Shown piece after piece: positions 49,622 to 60,528 of a DNA stretch of 64,000 nucleotides. Source of the stretch: Shinella fusca (GTDB lineage Bacteria > Pseudomonadota > Alphaproteobacteria > Rhizobiales > Rhizobiaceae). The stretch is taken from positions 1 through 64,000 of the forward strand of contig NZ_JACHIK010000020.1 in the NCBI RefSeq assembly GCF_014203155.1, written 5' to 3'. A program made the translations under genes and the position numbers. Under the pieces are notes generated by a model. The model was not told where the DNA came from, searched no databases, and worked only from the letters and a program-made list of their open reading frames with translations. Within the stretch, counting starts at the first letter, position 1; the number at the start of each line of letters is the position of its first letter.

Positions 49622-49829
49622 GGGCCTTCATCAGTTCGCCAATCGCGATGGCCTTGCTCGATCCGTCCCGCAATTCGCGCAGGCGCTCTTCGGCAAGCTG
49701 CAGGTCTTCGAGGTCGTCGAGATGTTCAATGATGGCGTCGCGGACATGGTCGCTCTTGCTGCGCCCGGTTTTCCGGGCGAGCTCGTCGAGGCGTTTTTCG
49801 ATATCGGCGGGCAGGTGAAGGTCAAGCAT
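49605..49829 (-). CDS. RelB/RHH-type antitoxin
   Basis: 74-aa antitoxin with a ribbon-helix-helix domain (LDLHLPADIEKRLDELARKT, then KSDHVRDAIIEHLDDLEDLQ) and a charged C-terminal helix. It is expected to neutralise the RelE protein and repress the operon. GGAGA before the ATG. The gap upstream to the polysaccharide deacetylase gene is short (49 bp), with an AT-rich stretch. Confidence 0.87.
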   Translation of the reverse strand: MLDLHLPADIEKRLDELARKTGRSKSDHVRDAIIEHLDDLEDLQLAEERLRELRDGSSKAIAIGELMKAHGLEN

Positions 49830-49878
49830 CGTTCGGTCTCCACGGCTTATATAGCACGTCGGGAAGCGCCGCCAAAGC

Positions 49879-50934
49879 CTAGCGGCGCATCAGCCGGAAG
49901 GGGATGCCGGAGGCCAGTGCGCCGACATATTTCGGTTTCTGGTAGAGGCCGTTCAGCGAGATGCGGGGAAGCGCCATGGGCGCATCGAAGGAGCGCGGCG
50001 AGAGCGTGCCGGGCTCCGTCGTCACGGCGGCGCGGAAGCCGAGGTCTTTGGCAAGCCGGTGCTCGCGCGCCGAGACGGCGGGGGCATCGCCATAGGGATA
50101 GGCGAAGGTTTCCGGGCGCCGGCCGGTGATCGCGGCGATGCGCTCGGCCGATTCGGCCATTTCGCGGCGCGCCTCGCCGTCGTCCAGCCGCGCCAGCGCG
50201 CGGTGGCTCACGGTGTGGGCGCCGATTGCGGCGAGCGGATTGAGGACGAGGCTCTTCAGTTCCGGCTCGCGCATGACGAGCTTCTCGGTGATCATCCGCG
50301 GATCGATGCCGTGCGCGCGGGCGGCCGTATCGAGCCGTTCGATCGCGGCGGCCTCGTCCATCTCGGCCTGGATGAAGCGGGCGAAGCGGGAAAAGGCCGC
50401 CTGTTTCTGGAAGGGCGTGGCGAGCGGCAGGGTCACGGGGCCGGAGCCGAAATCGAATTCGAGATGCGGGACGGCGCGCAAAAGTTCGGCCAGCGTCTCC
50501 CACCAGATGCCGTGCGTGCGCGCGGCAAAGCCCGGCGCGACGAACACGGTGAAGGGAACCCGGTGCTGCGTGAAGACCGGCTGGGCGTGGACGGCATTGT
50601 TGCGATAGCCGTCGTCGAGCGTGAAGGCCGCAAAGCGCTCGCCAGCCCGCGCGATGGCAAGGCGCGCCGGCATGTCGGAAAGCGCCACGAACTGGTAGCC
50701 CTCGTCCGCAAGGTGCCGGATCGCCGCATCGAGGAAGTCCGGCGTGATCTCCAGATGCGCATTGGGGTCGAAGGCCTGTGGCGTCTTCGGCCGGACATGA
50801 TGCAGCGTGAAGATCGCACCCATGCCGCGCGCGCCGGCCATGAGCCCGGCCCGTCCGGCCAGATGGGCGACCTCCAGCCCGCCAGTGATCACGGCGCGCT
50901 TCAGCCCCTGTCTCATGACGCTGCGGATCGGCAT
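49879..50934 (-). CDS. Polysaccharide deacetylase family protein
   Basis: 351-aa NodB-homology carbohydrate esterase. Motif 1 is FAAFTLDDGYRNNAVHAQPV at about residues 104-123 (TLDDG in place of TFDDG) and motif 2 is AIGAHTVSHRALARLDDGEA near 238, giving the Asp and two His metal ligands; TFAYPYGDAPAVSAR follows. It removes acetyl groups from an N-acetyl sugar in a surface or peptidoglycan polymer. No signal peptide is seen. Isolated from other polysaccharide genes. Confidence 0.9.
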   Translation of the reverse strand: MPIRSVMRQGLKRAVITGGLEVAHLAGRAGLMAGARGMGAIFTLHHVRPKTPQAFDPNAHLEITPDFLDAAIRHLADEGYQFVALSDMPARLAIARAGERFAAFTLDDGYRNNAVHAQPVFTQHRVPFTVFVAPGFAARTHGIWWETLAELLRAVPHLEFDFGSGPVTLPLATPFQKQAAFSRFARFIQAEMDEAAAIERLDTAARAHGIDPRMITEKLVMREPELKSLVLNPLAAIGAHTVSHRALARLDDGEARREMAESAERIAAITGRRPETFAYPYGDAPAVSAREHRLAKDLGFRAAVTTEPGTLSPRSFDAPMALPRISLNGLYQKPKYVGALASGIPFRLMRR

Positions 50935-51021
50935 GTGGCGTTGTTATCCTTCGTCTTTCAGGCGGCCGTTATCGCACCCGGGCGGTATCCGAGGGGTTAA
51001 CGGGCGTGGCTGCTGGGGAAA

Positions 51022-51157
51022 AGGCCCTCTCTGCCTGCCGGCATCTCCCCCACAAGGGGGGAGAACGCTAGAGGCTTGCTCTTCCCTTCAATTTTCATGC
51101 GAAGGGTGCCACACGTTAAGTCCCTCCCCCTTGTGGGGAGGGGTTGGGGAGGGGCCT
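51022..51157. repeat. RIME-like palindromic repeat (family D, copy 2, inverted)
   Basis: AGGCCCTCTCTGCCTGCCGG continuing into CATCTCCCCCACAAGGGGGG, then a centre with TTCCCTTCAATTTTCATGCG, and ends with CTCCCCCTTGTGGGGAGGGG. It is the reverse orientation of 14176 and shares much of its centre, so the two are true copies. Lies between the deacetylase gene and tldD. Confidence 0.8.
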
Positions 51158-51181
51158 TCGTGCCATACGGGAAGCGCTGCC

Positions 51182-52597
51182 TTAAGCCTTCGTCCCGCCC
51201 ACCGTGATCTGGTCCATCCGAAGATGCGGCTGGCCCACCCCGACGGGGACCCACTGGCCGGCCTTGCCGCAATTGCCGATGCCGGTGTCGAGCCTGGTGT
51301 CGTTGCCGATCATCGAGACGCGGCGCATGGCGTCCGGGCCGTTGCCGATCAGCATGGCGCCCTTGACGGGGGCCGTCACCTTGCCGTTCTCGATGAGATA
51401 GGCTTCCGTGCAGCCGAAGACGAATTTGCCGGAGGTGATGTCCACCTGCCCGCCGCCGAAGGAGACGGCGTAGAGGCCGTTCTTCACCGAGGCGATGATC
51501 TCCTCCGGCGTCCGGTCGCCGGAGAGCATGTAGGTGTTGGTCATGCGCGGCATGGGGCGGTGGGCATAGCCTTGCCGCCGGCCGTTGCCGGTCGCGCGCA
51601 TGCCCATCAGGCGGGCGTTCTGCCTATCCTGCATGTAGCCGACGAGCTTGCCGTCCTCGATCAGCACGTTATAGGCCGAAGGCGTGCCCTCGTCGTCGAC
51701 AGTGATCGAGCCGCGGCGGTTGTCGATGGTGCCGTCGTCCACGACGGTGACGCCCTTTGCCGCCACCTGCTCGCCCATCAGCCCGGCGAAGGCGGAGGTC
51801 TTCTTGCGGTTGAAGTCGCCTTCGAGGCCGTGGCCGACCGCTTCGTGCAGCATGACGCCCGGCCAGCCGTTGGAAAGCACCACGTCCATCGTGCCCGCCG
51901 GGGCCTCGACGGCTTCCAGGTTGACGAGCGCCTGGCGCAGCGCCTCGTCGGCGCCCGAGCGCCAGCTTTCCTCCGTGAGGAAGACGTCGAAGGTGGTGCG
52001 CCCGCCGATGCCGTAGCTGCCCGTCTCCTGCCGGTCACCCTCGCCGACGACGACGGAGATGTTGATGCGGGTCATCGGGCGCACGTCGGTGACGCGGTGG
52101 CCGTCGGCGCGCAGGATGTTGACGACCTGCCAGCTTGCGGCAATCGAGGCCGTCACCTGCCGCACCTTCGGGTCCTTGCCGCGCAGATAGGCGTCGATCC
52201 CGGTCAAGAGCGCCACCTTCTCCTCGAAGGTCGGAGACCCGATCGGGTTGTCCTCGGTATAGAGCCGGCGGTTGGTGCCCTGCGGGGCGGCCGAATAGTC
52301 GCCGGAATAGCCGCGCGTGACGGCGCCGGCCGCATCGGCCGCGCGCTTCAAGGCCGAAAGCGTCATCTCGCCGGAATGGGCGTAGCCGACGGCCTCGCCC
52401 GCCACGGCCCGCAGGCCAAAGCCCTGGTCGGTGTTGAAGCTGCCGCCCTTGAGGCGGCCGTTGTCGAAGGAGAGCGATTCGGCCTGCGCATGTTCGAGGA
52501 AGAGCTCGCCGTCGTCGGCGTCCTTCAGCGTTTCCCGCAGCACCGCCTGTACGGTCGCCTCGTCGGCGTCGAAGAGGGAGAGAAGGTCGGTGTTCAT
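51182..52597 (-). CDS. tldD: Metalloprotease TldD
   Basis: 471-aa TldD of the modulator-of-DNA-gyrase family, which with TldE trims small peptide substrates. The zinc-binding HExxxH motif lies in VMLHEAVGHGLEGDFNRKKT at about residue 255, and FGLRAVAGEAVGYAHSGEMT near 66 is conserved. TldE is not encoded here. ATG 52597 has GGAG seven bases upstream; an in-frame ATG seven codons earlier is less supported. Upstream on the same strand is the ialB-like gene. Confidence 0.94.
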   Translation of the reverse strand: MNTDLLSLFDADEATVQAVLRETLKDADDGELFLEHAQAESLSFDNGRLKGGSFNTDQGFGLRAVAGEAVGYAHSGEMTLSALKRAADAAGAVTRGYSGDYSAAPQGTNRRLYTEDNPIGSPTFEEKVALLTGIDAYLRGKDPKVRQVTASIAASWQVVNILRADGHRVTDVRPMTRINISVVVGEGDRQETGSYGIGGRTTFDVFLTEESWRSGADEALRQALVNLEAVEAPAGTMDVVLSNGWPGVMLHEAVGHGLEGDFNRKKTSAFAGLMGEQVAAKGVTVVDDGTIDNRRGSITVDDEGTPSAYNVLIEDGKLVGYMQDRQNARLMGMRATGNGRRQGYAHRPMPRMTNTYMLSGDRTPEEIIASVKNGLYAVSFGGGQVDITSGKFVFGCTEAYLIENGKVTAPVKGAMLIGNGPDAMRRVSMIGNDTRLDTGIGNCGKAGQWVPVGVGQPHLRMDQITVGGTKA

Positions 52598-52669
52598 GGC
52601 GGGCTCCGCAAGCGTCATAATCTGGGGCTCATGTAAGTCCCCCGGCGGCGGGCGGCAAGCCCGCCGTGC

Positions 52670-53200
52670 TTACGGCAATGCGTCGTAGCCTTCGCCGAAG
52701 CCCTTGAGGTCGACGGGAATGCCGATGCCTTCCTCCGGCGACTGGAAGACGATGAAGGTCGCTGTCGCGCCCGAGCGGAAGGTCTTCAGCAGCTCGTCCT
52801 CCAGCACGACCTCGGCATAGCAGCCGTCGGCAAAGCAGCGCACGAAATAGGCGCGGCCGATATCCTTGCCGTCGACATTGAGGCCGAGGCCGTTCGGCAG
52901 GAGAACGCCGAGCGGGGCGAGCACGCGCAGGATCTTCGCCTTGCGGTCCGCGGTCTTCAGGACGACGACGGAAAGGCCGAGCTCCGGCCTGTCCTCGGCC
53001 AGCACGTTCTGCATCAGCGCGCACTGTTCGCCCGAAGCGCCCGCCGGCTGGTCGCAGACGATCGACCAGGCGCCATGGTTCGATTTCACCGTGCCGGGCT
53101 GCTGGGCTGCCGCAAGGGGGGCGAGCGCGGCGGTGCCGAAACCCAGAGCGGCAAGGCCAAGGGCCGCCCGGGACAGCCGGGAAAGGGAGGAAAAACCCAT
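52670..53200 (-). CDS. Invasion associated locus B (IalB) family protein
   Basis: 176-aa exported protein with signal peptide (LSRAALGLAALGFGTAALAP, cleavage near AAA). The mature IalB domain has NHGAWSIVCDQPAGASGEQC, VNVLAEDRPELGLSVVVLKT-like sequence, and FVRCFADGCYAEVVLEDELL, with four Cys that may form disulfides. IalB was described in Bartonella erythrocyte invasion, but the family is broad in Rhizobiales and its role here is unknown. Divergent from coxB; the 375-bp gap holds the coxB leader elements. Confidence 0.9.
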   Translation of the reverse strand: MGFSSLSRLSRAALGLAALGFGTAALAPLAAAQQPGTVKSNHGAWSIVCDQPAGASGEQCALMQNVLAEDRPELGLSVVVLKTADRKAKILRVLAPLGVLLPNGLGLNVDGKDIGRAYFVRCFADGCYAEVVLEDELLKTFRSGATATFIVFQSPEEGIGIPVDLKGFGEGYDALP

Positions 53201-53403
53201 GAAAACCTCGGAATCTCGAATCAGTCGCGGTATCTTTGAATAGGCGGCAGCGAAATGAAAAGCCCCAAGGGCTCCTTTCCGATTGATTGACGGCGGAAAT
53301 TGGACAAGCCGGCGCTCTTTATAAATAGAGGCGCTTTGGAAGCGCCCGCCGGGCGGCGCGAAGGGGAGGGCGCACGGCCAAACCTTTCGTGCTATAGGAA
53401 ATT

Positions 53404-53508
53404 ATGAAGAAAGTGTGTGGAGCGGCTGCGCGCTTTTGCCTTTGCGCAAAAATGCCGCATGGGGTGTCCCCCATGGCGGTTGCGGCGAGCATGAAACTGT
53501 GGTTTTAA
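53404..53508 (+). other. Possible 34-codon leader ORF upstream of coxB
   Basis: An ATG with AGGA six bases upstream opens 34 codons (MKKVCGAAARFCLCAKMPHG and then VSPMAVAASMKLWF), ending 67 bp before coxB. It overlaps a hairpin. No family match is recognisable and there is no proof of translation. It could be a regulatory leader peptide or chance. Confidence 0.25.
53455..53479 (+). promoter_or_regulatory. Leader hairpin upstream of coxB
   Basis: CATGGGG-TGTC-CCCCATG forms a 7-bp stem, extended past a bulge by CCG/CGG. It is in the non-coding stretch before coxB, downstream of an AT-rich promoter-like region. Possible attenuator or translation control; inferred from base pairing only. Confidence 0.35.
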
Positions 53509-53541
53509 GCTCTCAGTATAGCAGGGATTCTGCGCGTCTGT

Positions 53542-53555
53542 TTGATCCCGATCAA
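53542..53555. promoter_or_regulatory. FNR/FixK-type box before coxB
   Basis: Perfect palindrome TTGAT-CCCG-ATCAA, the consensus for FNR/FixK/FnrN regulators. It lies 20 bp before the coxB GTG, too close for an activator site on a normal promoter, and so would suit repression of the oxidase under low oxygen. The regulator is inferred. Confidence 0.65.
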
Positions 53556-53575
53556 ACGCCTTGGGGAGATACGTT

Positions 53576-56148
<2,573 letters not shown>

Positions 56149-56257
56149 GGTCTTCGAAAGATCGGGGCCGCCGGCAACGGCGGCTTCCGAACATACGGAA
56201 TACCGGCGGAGGCCGGGGCAAGGGCGCCAGCTATAACCGGCAGCCCGCACCCCATCC

Positions 56258-56352
56258 TCCGTCATCCTCGGGCTTGACCCGAGGATCCACACCCGCGGCA
56301 CGCCGGAGGATGTGGCATGGATCCTCGGGTCAAGCCCGAGGATGACGAAGGA
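56258..56352. repeat. Inverted repeat family C, copy 3
   Basis: Arms GTCATCCTCGGGCTTGACCC and GGGTCAAGCCCGAGGATGAC separated by GATCC-containing centres. Same family as 11192 and 27549. It lies between coxA and ctaB, 50 bp before the ctaB start. Confidence 0.9.
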
Positions 56353-56402
56353 GAGGGAAGGGCATGAGGCCCCTCGCTCCCGGACAGAAGAACGGAAAGA
56401 AC

Positions 56403-57344
56403 ATGGCGGTCATCGAGCATCACGAAACGGTTCCGGGCGGAGAGGTCTACCTTTCCGAAGCGTCCCCGCGTGATTTCTTCGAGCTTCTGAAGCCGCGCGT
56501 CATGTCGCTCGTCGTCTTCACGGCCTTTGCCGGCCTCGTCGTCGCGCCGGGCACCATCAATCCGTTCATCGGCGCCATCGCCATCCTCTGTATCGCCGTG
56601 GGCGCCGGCGCGTCCGGTGCCCTCAACATGTGGTACGACGCCGATATCGACGCGGTCATGTCGCGCACGGCCAAGCGGCCGATCCCGTCGGGCCGCGTGC
56701 GCCCGGAAGAGGCGCTCGCCTTCGGCCTGACGCTCTCGGCCTTCTCGGTCGTCATCCTCGGCCTTGCGGTCAACTGGCTTTCGGCCGCGCTGCTCGCCTT
56801 CACCATCTTCTTCTACGCCGTCGTCTACACGATGTGGCTGAAGCGCTCGACGCCGCAGAATATCGTCATCGGCGGCGCGGCCGGCGCCTTCCCGCCGATG
56901 ATCGGCTGGGCCTGCGTGACCGGCGGCGTCTCCATCGAGAGCGTCGTCCTCTTCCTCATCACCTTCCTGTGGACCCCGGCGCATTTCTGGGCGCTCGCGC
57001 TCTTCAAGATGCGCGACTACGACGCCGTCGGCGTGCCGATGCTGCCGAACGTCGCCGGCGAGGCCACCACCAAGGTGCAGATCCTCGTCTATGCCGTGCT
57101 GACCGCGGTGATCGCCGTCGTGCCGGCCGTCCTCGGCTTTGCCAGCTTCGGCTACGGTCTCTTTGCCGCAGCCCTCGGCGCGGGCTTCGTGTGGTACTCT
57201 GTCGGCGTGTTGCGCATGCCGGAGGGCGACCGCGCGATGGTGCCGGCCAAGAAGCTCTTCGCCTTCTCCATCGTCTACCTGTTCGCGGTCTTCTCCGGGC
57301 TCATGCTCGATCACCTGATCGCATCGCTTGGATGGGGGCTGTGA
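56403..57344 (+). CDS. ctaB: Protoheme IX farnesyltransferase
   Basis: 313-aa UbiA-type membrane prenyltransferase that farnesylates protoheme to heme O, precursor of heme A for the oxidase. The aspartate motif is [20 protein letters not shown] (about residues 76-95); [20 protein letters not shown] starts the first helix. Nine membrane segments fit the profile. ATG 56403 ([10 protein letters not shown]) is preferred; the upstream ATG 56364 lies at the edge of a repeat. Its TGA overlaps the coxF-like ATG. Confidence 0.95.
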   Translation: MAVIEHHETVPGGEVYLSEASPRDFFELLKPRVMSLVVFTAFAGLVVAPGTINPFIGAIAILCIAVGAGASGALNMWYDADIDAVMSRTAKRPIPSGRVRPEEALAFGLTLSAFSVVILGLAVNWLSAALLAFTIFFYAVVYTMWLKRSTPQNIVIGGAAGAFPPMIGWACVTGGVSIESVVLFLITFLWTPAHFWALALFKMRDYDAVGVPMLPNVAGEATTKVQILVYAVLTAVIAVVPAVLGFASFGYGLFAAALGAGFVWYSVGVLRMPEGDRAMVPAKKLFAFSIVYLFAVFSGLMLDHLIASLGWGL

Positions 57345-57484
57345 TGGAAACCGTGAACCTTACCGAAAACCAGAAGAAGGCGCGCCGCAACCGCAACATC
57401 GCGCTCGGCGCCGTGCTCCTCGGCCTCGTCGTCCTCTTCTACATCATCACGCTGGTCAAGCTCGCCGGCGGAATGGCAGGCTGA
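57344..57484 (+). CDS. coxF: CoxF-like small membrane protein
   Basis: 46-aa protein [20 protein letters not shown] followed by one hydrophobic helix ([20 protein letters not shown]). Short proteins of this design sit between ctaB and ctaG in alphaproteobacterial oxidase clusters; the function is not established. The start overlaps the ctaB stop (ATGA) and its stop is 1 bp before ctaG, so it is translated from the same message. Confidence 0.8.
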   Translation: METVNLTENQKKARRNRNIALGAVLLGLVVLFYIITLVKLAGGMAG

Positions 57485-57485
57485 C

Positions 57486-58091
57486 ATGAGCAAGATGCAG
57501 AAGACCGGAAAGGGCGGCCTCGGCAATGGCACCATCGTCGCCATCTGTTGCGCCTTCGTCATCGGCATGGTCGGCATGGCCTATGCCGCCGTGCCGCTCT
57601 ACCGCATGTTCTGCCAGGTGACGGGCTACGGCGGCACGACGCAGCGCGTCGAGCAGGCTTCCGACGTCATCCTGGACAAGACGATCAAGGTGCGCTTCGA
57701 CGCCAATGTCGGCCCGGGCCTGCCCTGGACCTTCGCGCCCGTGCAGCGCGAGGTGGAGATGCGCATCGGCGAGACGACGCAGATCTTCTACAAGGCGCGC
57801 AACAATTCGTCGGTCGCCACCACGGGGCAGGCGGTATTCAACGTCACGCCCGAATCGGCCGGCGCCTACTTCAACAAGATCGAGTGCTTCTGCTTCACCG
57901 AAACGACGCTGAAGCCCGGTGAGGAACTGGAAATGCCCGTCGTCTTCTTCGTCGATCCCGAGATCGTCGATGCCGTGGAGACGAAGGATATCCATACGAT
58001 CACGCTGTCCTATACCTTCTATCCGCATGAGGCGTCGAAGCCAGTGGCTTCGACTGCGGATGGCAAGGCGGACGACGCGAAGAAACTTTGA
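57486..58091 (+). CDS. ctaG: Cytochrome c oxidase assembly protein CtaG (Cox11)
   Basis: 201-aa copper chaperone that inserts CuB into subunit I. It has one N-terminal membrane helix ([20 protein letters not shown]) with the conserved Cys region in [18 protein letters not shown], and a periplasmic immunoglobulin-like domain with the Cys pair in [16 protein letters not shown]. Length and motifs are standard for Cox11. The overlap-rich order ctaB-coxF-ctaG supports one operon with the oxidase subunits. Confidence 0.96.
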   Translation: MSKMQKTGKGGLGNGTIVAICCAFVIGMVGMAYAAVPLYRMFCQVTGYGGTTQRVEQASDVILDKTIKVRFDANVGPGLPWTFAPVQREVEMRIGETTQIFYKARNNSSVATTGQAVFNVTPESAGAYFNKIECFCFTETTLKPGEELEMPVVFFVDPEIVDAVETKDIHTITLSYTFYPHEASKPVASTADGKADDAKKL

Positions 58092-58149
58092 AAGACATGC
58101 GTTTCCGGCTATGCCGGAACGGAACGCGATACATTCGGGGATAAGTCAC

Positions 58150-59028
58150 ATGGCCGATGCGCATCAGAAGAAACACGACTACCACATCATCGACCCTAGC
58201 CCGTGGCCGCTGCTCGCCTCCATCGGCGCCTTCATCATGGCCTTCGGCGGCGTCGCCTACATGCGCTACCTTTCGGGCGGCTCGTTCCACCTGTTCGGTG
58301 CGGACCTTGCCACGCCGTGGGTTTTCTTCATCGGCCTGCTCATCGTCCTCTACACGATGTTCGGCTGGTGGTCGGACACGGTGAAGGAAGCCCATGAGGG
58401 CCACCACACCCGCGTCGTCTCGCTGCACCTGCGCTACGGCATGATCATGTTCATCGCTTCGGAAGTGATGTTCTTCGTCGCCTGGTTCTGGGCCTTCTTC
58501 GATGCCAGCCTCTTCCCGGGCGAGGCCATCCAGGCCGCGCGCACCCAGTTCACCGGCGGCGTCTGGCCGCCGAAGGGCATCGAGGTGCTTGATCCCTGGC
58601 ACCTGCCGCTCTACAACACGGTCATCCTGCTCCTGTCGGGCACCTGCGTGACCTGGGCGCACCATGCGCTGCTGCACAACGACCGCAAGGGCCTCGTAAA
58701 CGGCCTCGCGCTCACCGTGCTGCTCGGCATGCTGTTCTCCTTCGTGCAGGCTTACGAGTACGCCCACGCTCCCTTCGCCTTCAAGGACTCGATCTACGGC
58801 GCGACCTTCTTCATGGCGACGGGCTTCCACGGCTTCCACGTCCTGGTCGGCACGATCTTCCTGATCGTCTGCCTCGTGCGCGCCGTGCGCGGCGACTTCA
58901 CGCCCAAGCAGCACTTCGGCTTCGAGGCCGCCGCCTGGTACTGGCACTTCGTCGACGTCGTCTGGCTCTTCCTCTTCTTCGCCATCTACATCTGGGGCGG
59001 TTGGGGTGCGCCGGTCGCCCACGGCTGA
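58150..59028 (+). CDS. coxC: Cytochrome c oxidase subunit III
   Basis: 292-aa CtaE/CoxC, with seven membrane helices. [20 protein letters not shown] starts the first, and [20 protein letters not shown] with the C-terminal [20 protein letters not shown] is diagnostic. It stabilises the oxidase and its proton entry. A strong intrinsic terminator follows, so the core transcript probably ends here. Confidence 0.96.
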   Translation: MADAHQKKHDYHIIDPSPWPLLASIGAFIMAFGGVAYMRYLSGGSFHLFGADLATPWVFFIGLLIVLYTMFGWWSDTVKEAHEGHHTRVVSLHLRYGMIMFIASEVMFFVAWFWAFFDASLFPGEAIQAARTQFTGGVWPPKGIEVLDPWHLPLYNTVILLLSGTCVTWAHHALLHNDRKGLVNGLALTVLLGMLFSFVQAYEYAHAPFAFKDSIYGATFFMATGFHGFHVLVGTIFLIVCLVRAVRGDFTPKQHFGFEAAAWYWHFVDVVWLFLFFAIYIWGGWGAPVAHG

Positions 59029-59047
59029 CCCGGCAGAAACGACCTTC

Positions 59048-59080
59048 CGAACGGCCGCAGCGATGCGGCCGTTCGTTTTT
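59048..59080 (+). terminator. Intrinsic terminator after coxC
   Basis: Perfect 12-bp stem CGAACGGCCGCA / TGCGGCCGTTCG around GCGA, followed by TTTTT, 20 bp after the coxC stop. A classical Rho-independent terminator of the cox operon. Confidence 0.85.
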
Positions 59081-59127
59081 GGGGCTTTCGGTTGGACGGA
59101 AGGGCGATATAGGATGTGGCCGTAAGG

Positions 59128-59243
59128 CCCCTCATCCCCCTGCCGGGACCTTCTCCCCGTGAACGGGGAGAAGGAGGAAAACGGTGAGGCCATCGTTCCT
59201 CGCCCCGCTTGCGGGGAGAGGATGCCGGCAGGCAGGTGAGGGC
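59128..59243. repeat. RIME-like palindromic repeat (family B, cox-thrB copy 1)
   Basis: Left CCCCTCATCCCCCTGCCGGG ACCTTCTCCCCGTGAACGGGG, centre GAGAAGGAGGAAAACGGTGA, right GGGAGAGGATGCCGGCAGGC AGGTGAGGG. Almost identical in form to 61572 and 63159. Lies between coxC and DUF983. Confidence 0.9.
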
Positions 59244-59306
59244 CCCGGCCTGCGCCTCGGATGCAATTGCCTCGGTTTGCTGCCGGGCGGAAATACGGAA
59301 ACGACC

Positions 59307-59690
59307 ATGGAAGACGACAAGGCACTCTATCCCCCGATCGATCCCTTCAGCGCGGGCCTGCGCGGCTGCTGCCCGCGCTGCGGGCAGGGCAAGCTGTTCG
59401 ACGGGCTTTTGAAGGTGCGGCCGGCCTGCAGCAATTGCGGGCTCGATTATTCCTTCGCCGATTCGGGCGACGGCCCGGTCGTCTTCGTGCTGTTCATCGT
59501 CGGCTTCCTCGTCGTCGGCGCGGCGCTCTGGACGGACATCAACTACAATCCGCCGCTCTGGGTGCACTTCATGCTGTGGATCCCGCCGGTCATCGTCCTC
59601 GGCCTGTGGCTCACGCGCCTCGCCAAGGGCCTGCTGATCTCCCTGCAGTACCGCAACAATGCAAGGCCCGGCGAGATCGACCGTGGCTGA
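59307..59690 (+). CDS. DUF983 zinc-ribbon membrane protein
   Basis: 127-aa protein with two Cys pairs (GCCPRCGQGKLF and RPACSNCGLDYSF, residues about 18-45) forming a probable zinc ribbon, then two membrane helices (PVVFVLFIVGFLVVGAALWT and FMLWIPPVIVLGLWLT). In rhizobial clusters it lies between coxC and surf1; the function is unknown but is presumably oxidase assembly. Its TGA overlaps the start of surf1 by 8 bp. Confidence 0.88.
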   Translation: MEDDKALYPPIDPFSAGLRGCCPRCGQGKLFDGLLKVRPACSNCGLDYSFADSGDGPVVFVLFIVGFLVVGAALWTDINYNPPLWVHFMLWIPPVIVLGLWLTRLAKGLLISLQYRNNARPGEIDRG

Positions 59691-60441
59691 GGTGCCGGCA
59701 GGGCATGCTCCGGGCAAGGCGAAGGGCAGGGGCCGGACGGTCCTTGCCACGATCGCCTTCTTCGTCGCGCTCGCCATCCTCCTTGCGCTCGGCACCTGGC
59801 AGGTCGAGCGTCTGCAGTGGAAGGAGGCGCTGCTGGCCGACATGGCCGCGCGCCGCACCGCCGCGCCCGTGCCGCTCGCCGATATCGAGGCGATGGCGGC
59901 AAAGGGCGAGGATATCGAATACCGCCCCGTCACCGCCACCGGCGTCTTCGCCAACAACAGGGAACGCCACTTCTTCGCCACCTGGCACGGCCAGACGGGC
60001 TATTACATCTATACGCCGCTCCGCCTTGCCGACGGCCGCTTCCTCTTCGTCAACCGGGGCTTCGTGCCCTACGAGGCGAAGGAGCCGGAAATGCGCAAGC
60101 AGGGCCAGCTCACGGGAACGCAGACCGTGACGGGCCTTGCCCGGTCCCGCCTTGCCGGAAAGCCCTCCTACCTCGTGCCGGACAACGACATCGCCAAGAA
60201 CATCTTCTACTGGAAGGACCTCGACGCGATGGCCGCCAGCACCGGCATCGCCGCCGATGCGCTGGTACCCTTCTTCGTCGATGCGGGCGATGCGCCCAAT
60301 CCCAAGGGCCTGCCGGTCGGCGCCGTCACGCAGTTCGACCTGCCGAACAACCACCTGCAATATGCCATGACCTGGTACGGCCTTGCCGCAGCGCTTGCCG
60401 GCGTCGGCCTCTACGCGCTGTTCCGCCGCAAGGGCGATTGA
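59683..60441 (+). CDS. SURF1 family cytochrome oxidase assembly protein
   Basis: 252-aa SURF1 homologue, needed for heme a insertion into subunit I. Two membrane helices (TIAFFVALAILLALGTWQVE and LAAALAGVGLYALFRRK) flank a periplasmic domain with YRPVTATGVFANNRERHFFA, GQTGYYIYTPLRL and FVNRGFVP. GTG 59683 overlaps the DUF983 stop, so the pair is coupled; an ATG 8 codons earlier is possible. Confidence 0.93.
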   Translation: MAEVPAGHAPGKAKGRGRTVLATIAFFVALAILLALGTWQVERLQWKEALLADMAARRTAAPVPLADIEAMAAKGEDIEYRPVTATGVFANNRERHFFATWHGQTGYYIYTPLRLADGRFLFVNRGFVPYEAKEPEMRKQGQLTGTQTVTGLARSRLAGKPSYLVPDNDIAKNIFYWKDLDAMAASTGIAADALVPFFVDAGDAPNPKGLPVGAVTQFDLPNNHLQYAMTWYGLAAALAGVGLYALFRRKGD

Positions 60442-60528
60442 AAGTACGGGACGGGGCGGTTTTTCCTTGGCGGGCCGGCCTCGGGCGGCCTATATGGGCG
60501 CAAGGCGTCTGAGACCACCGGATAAGCG

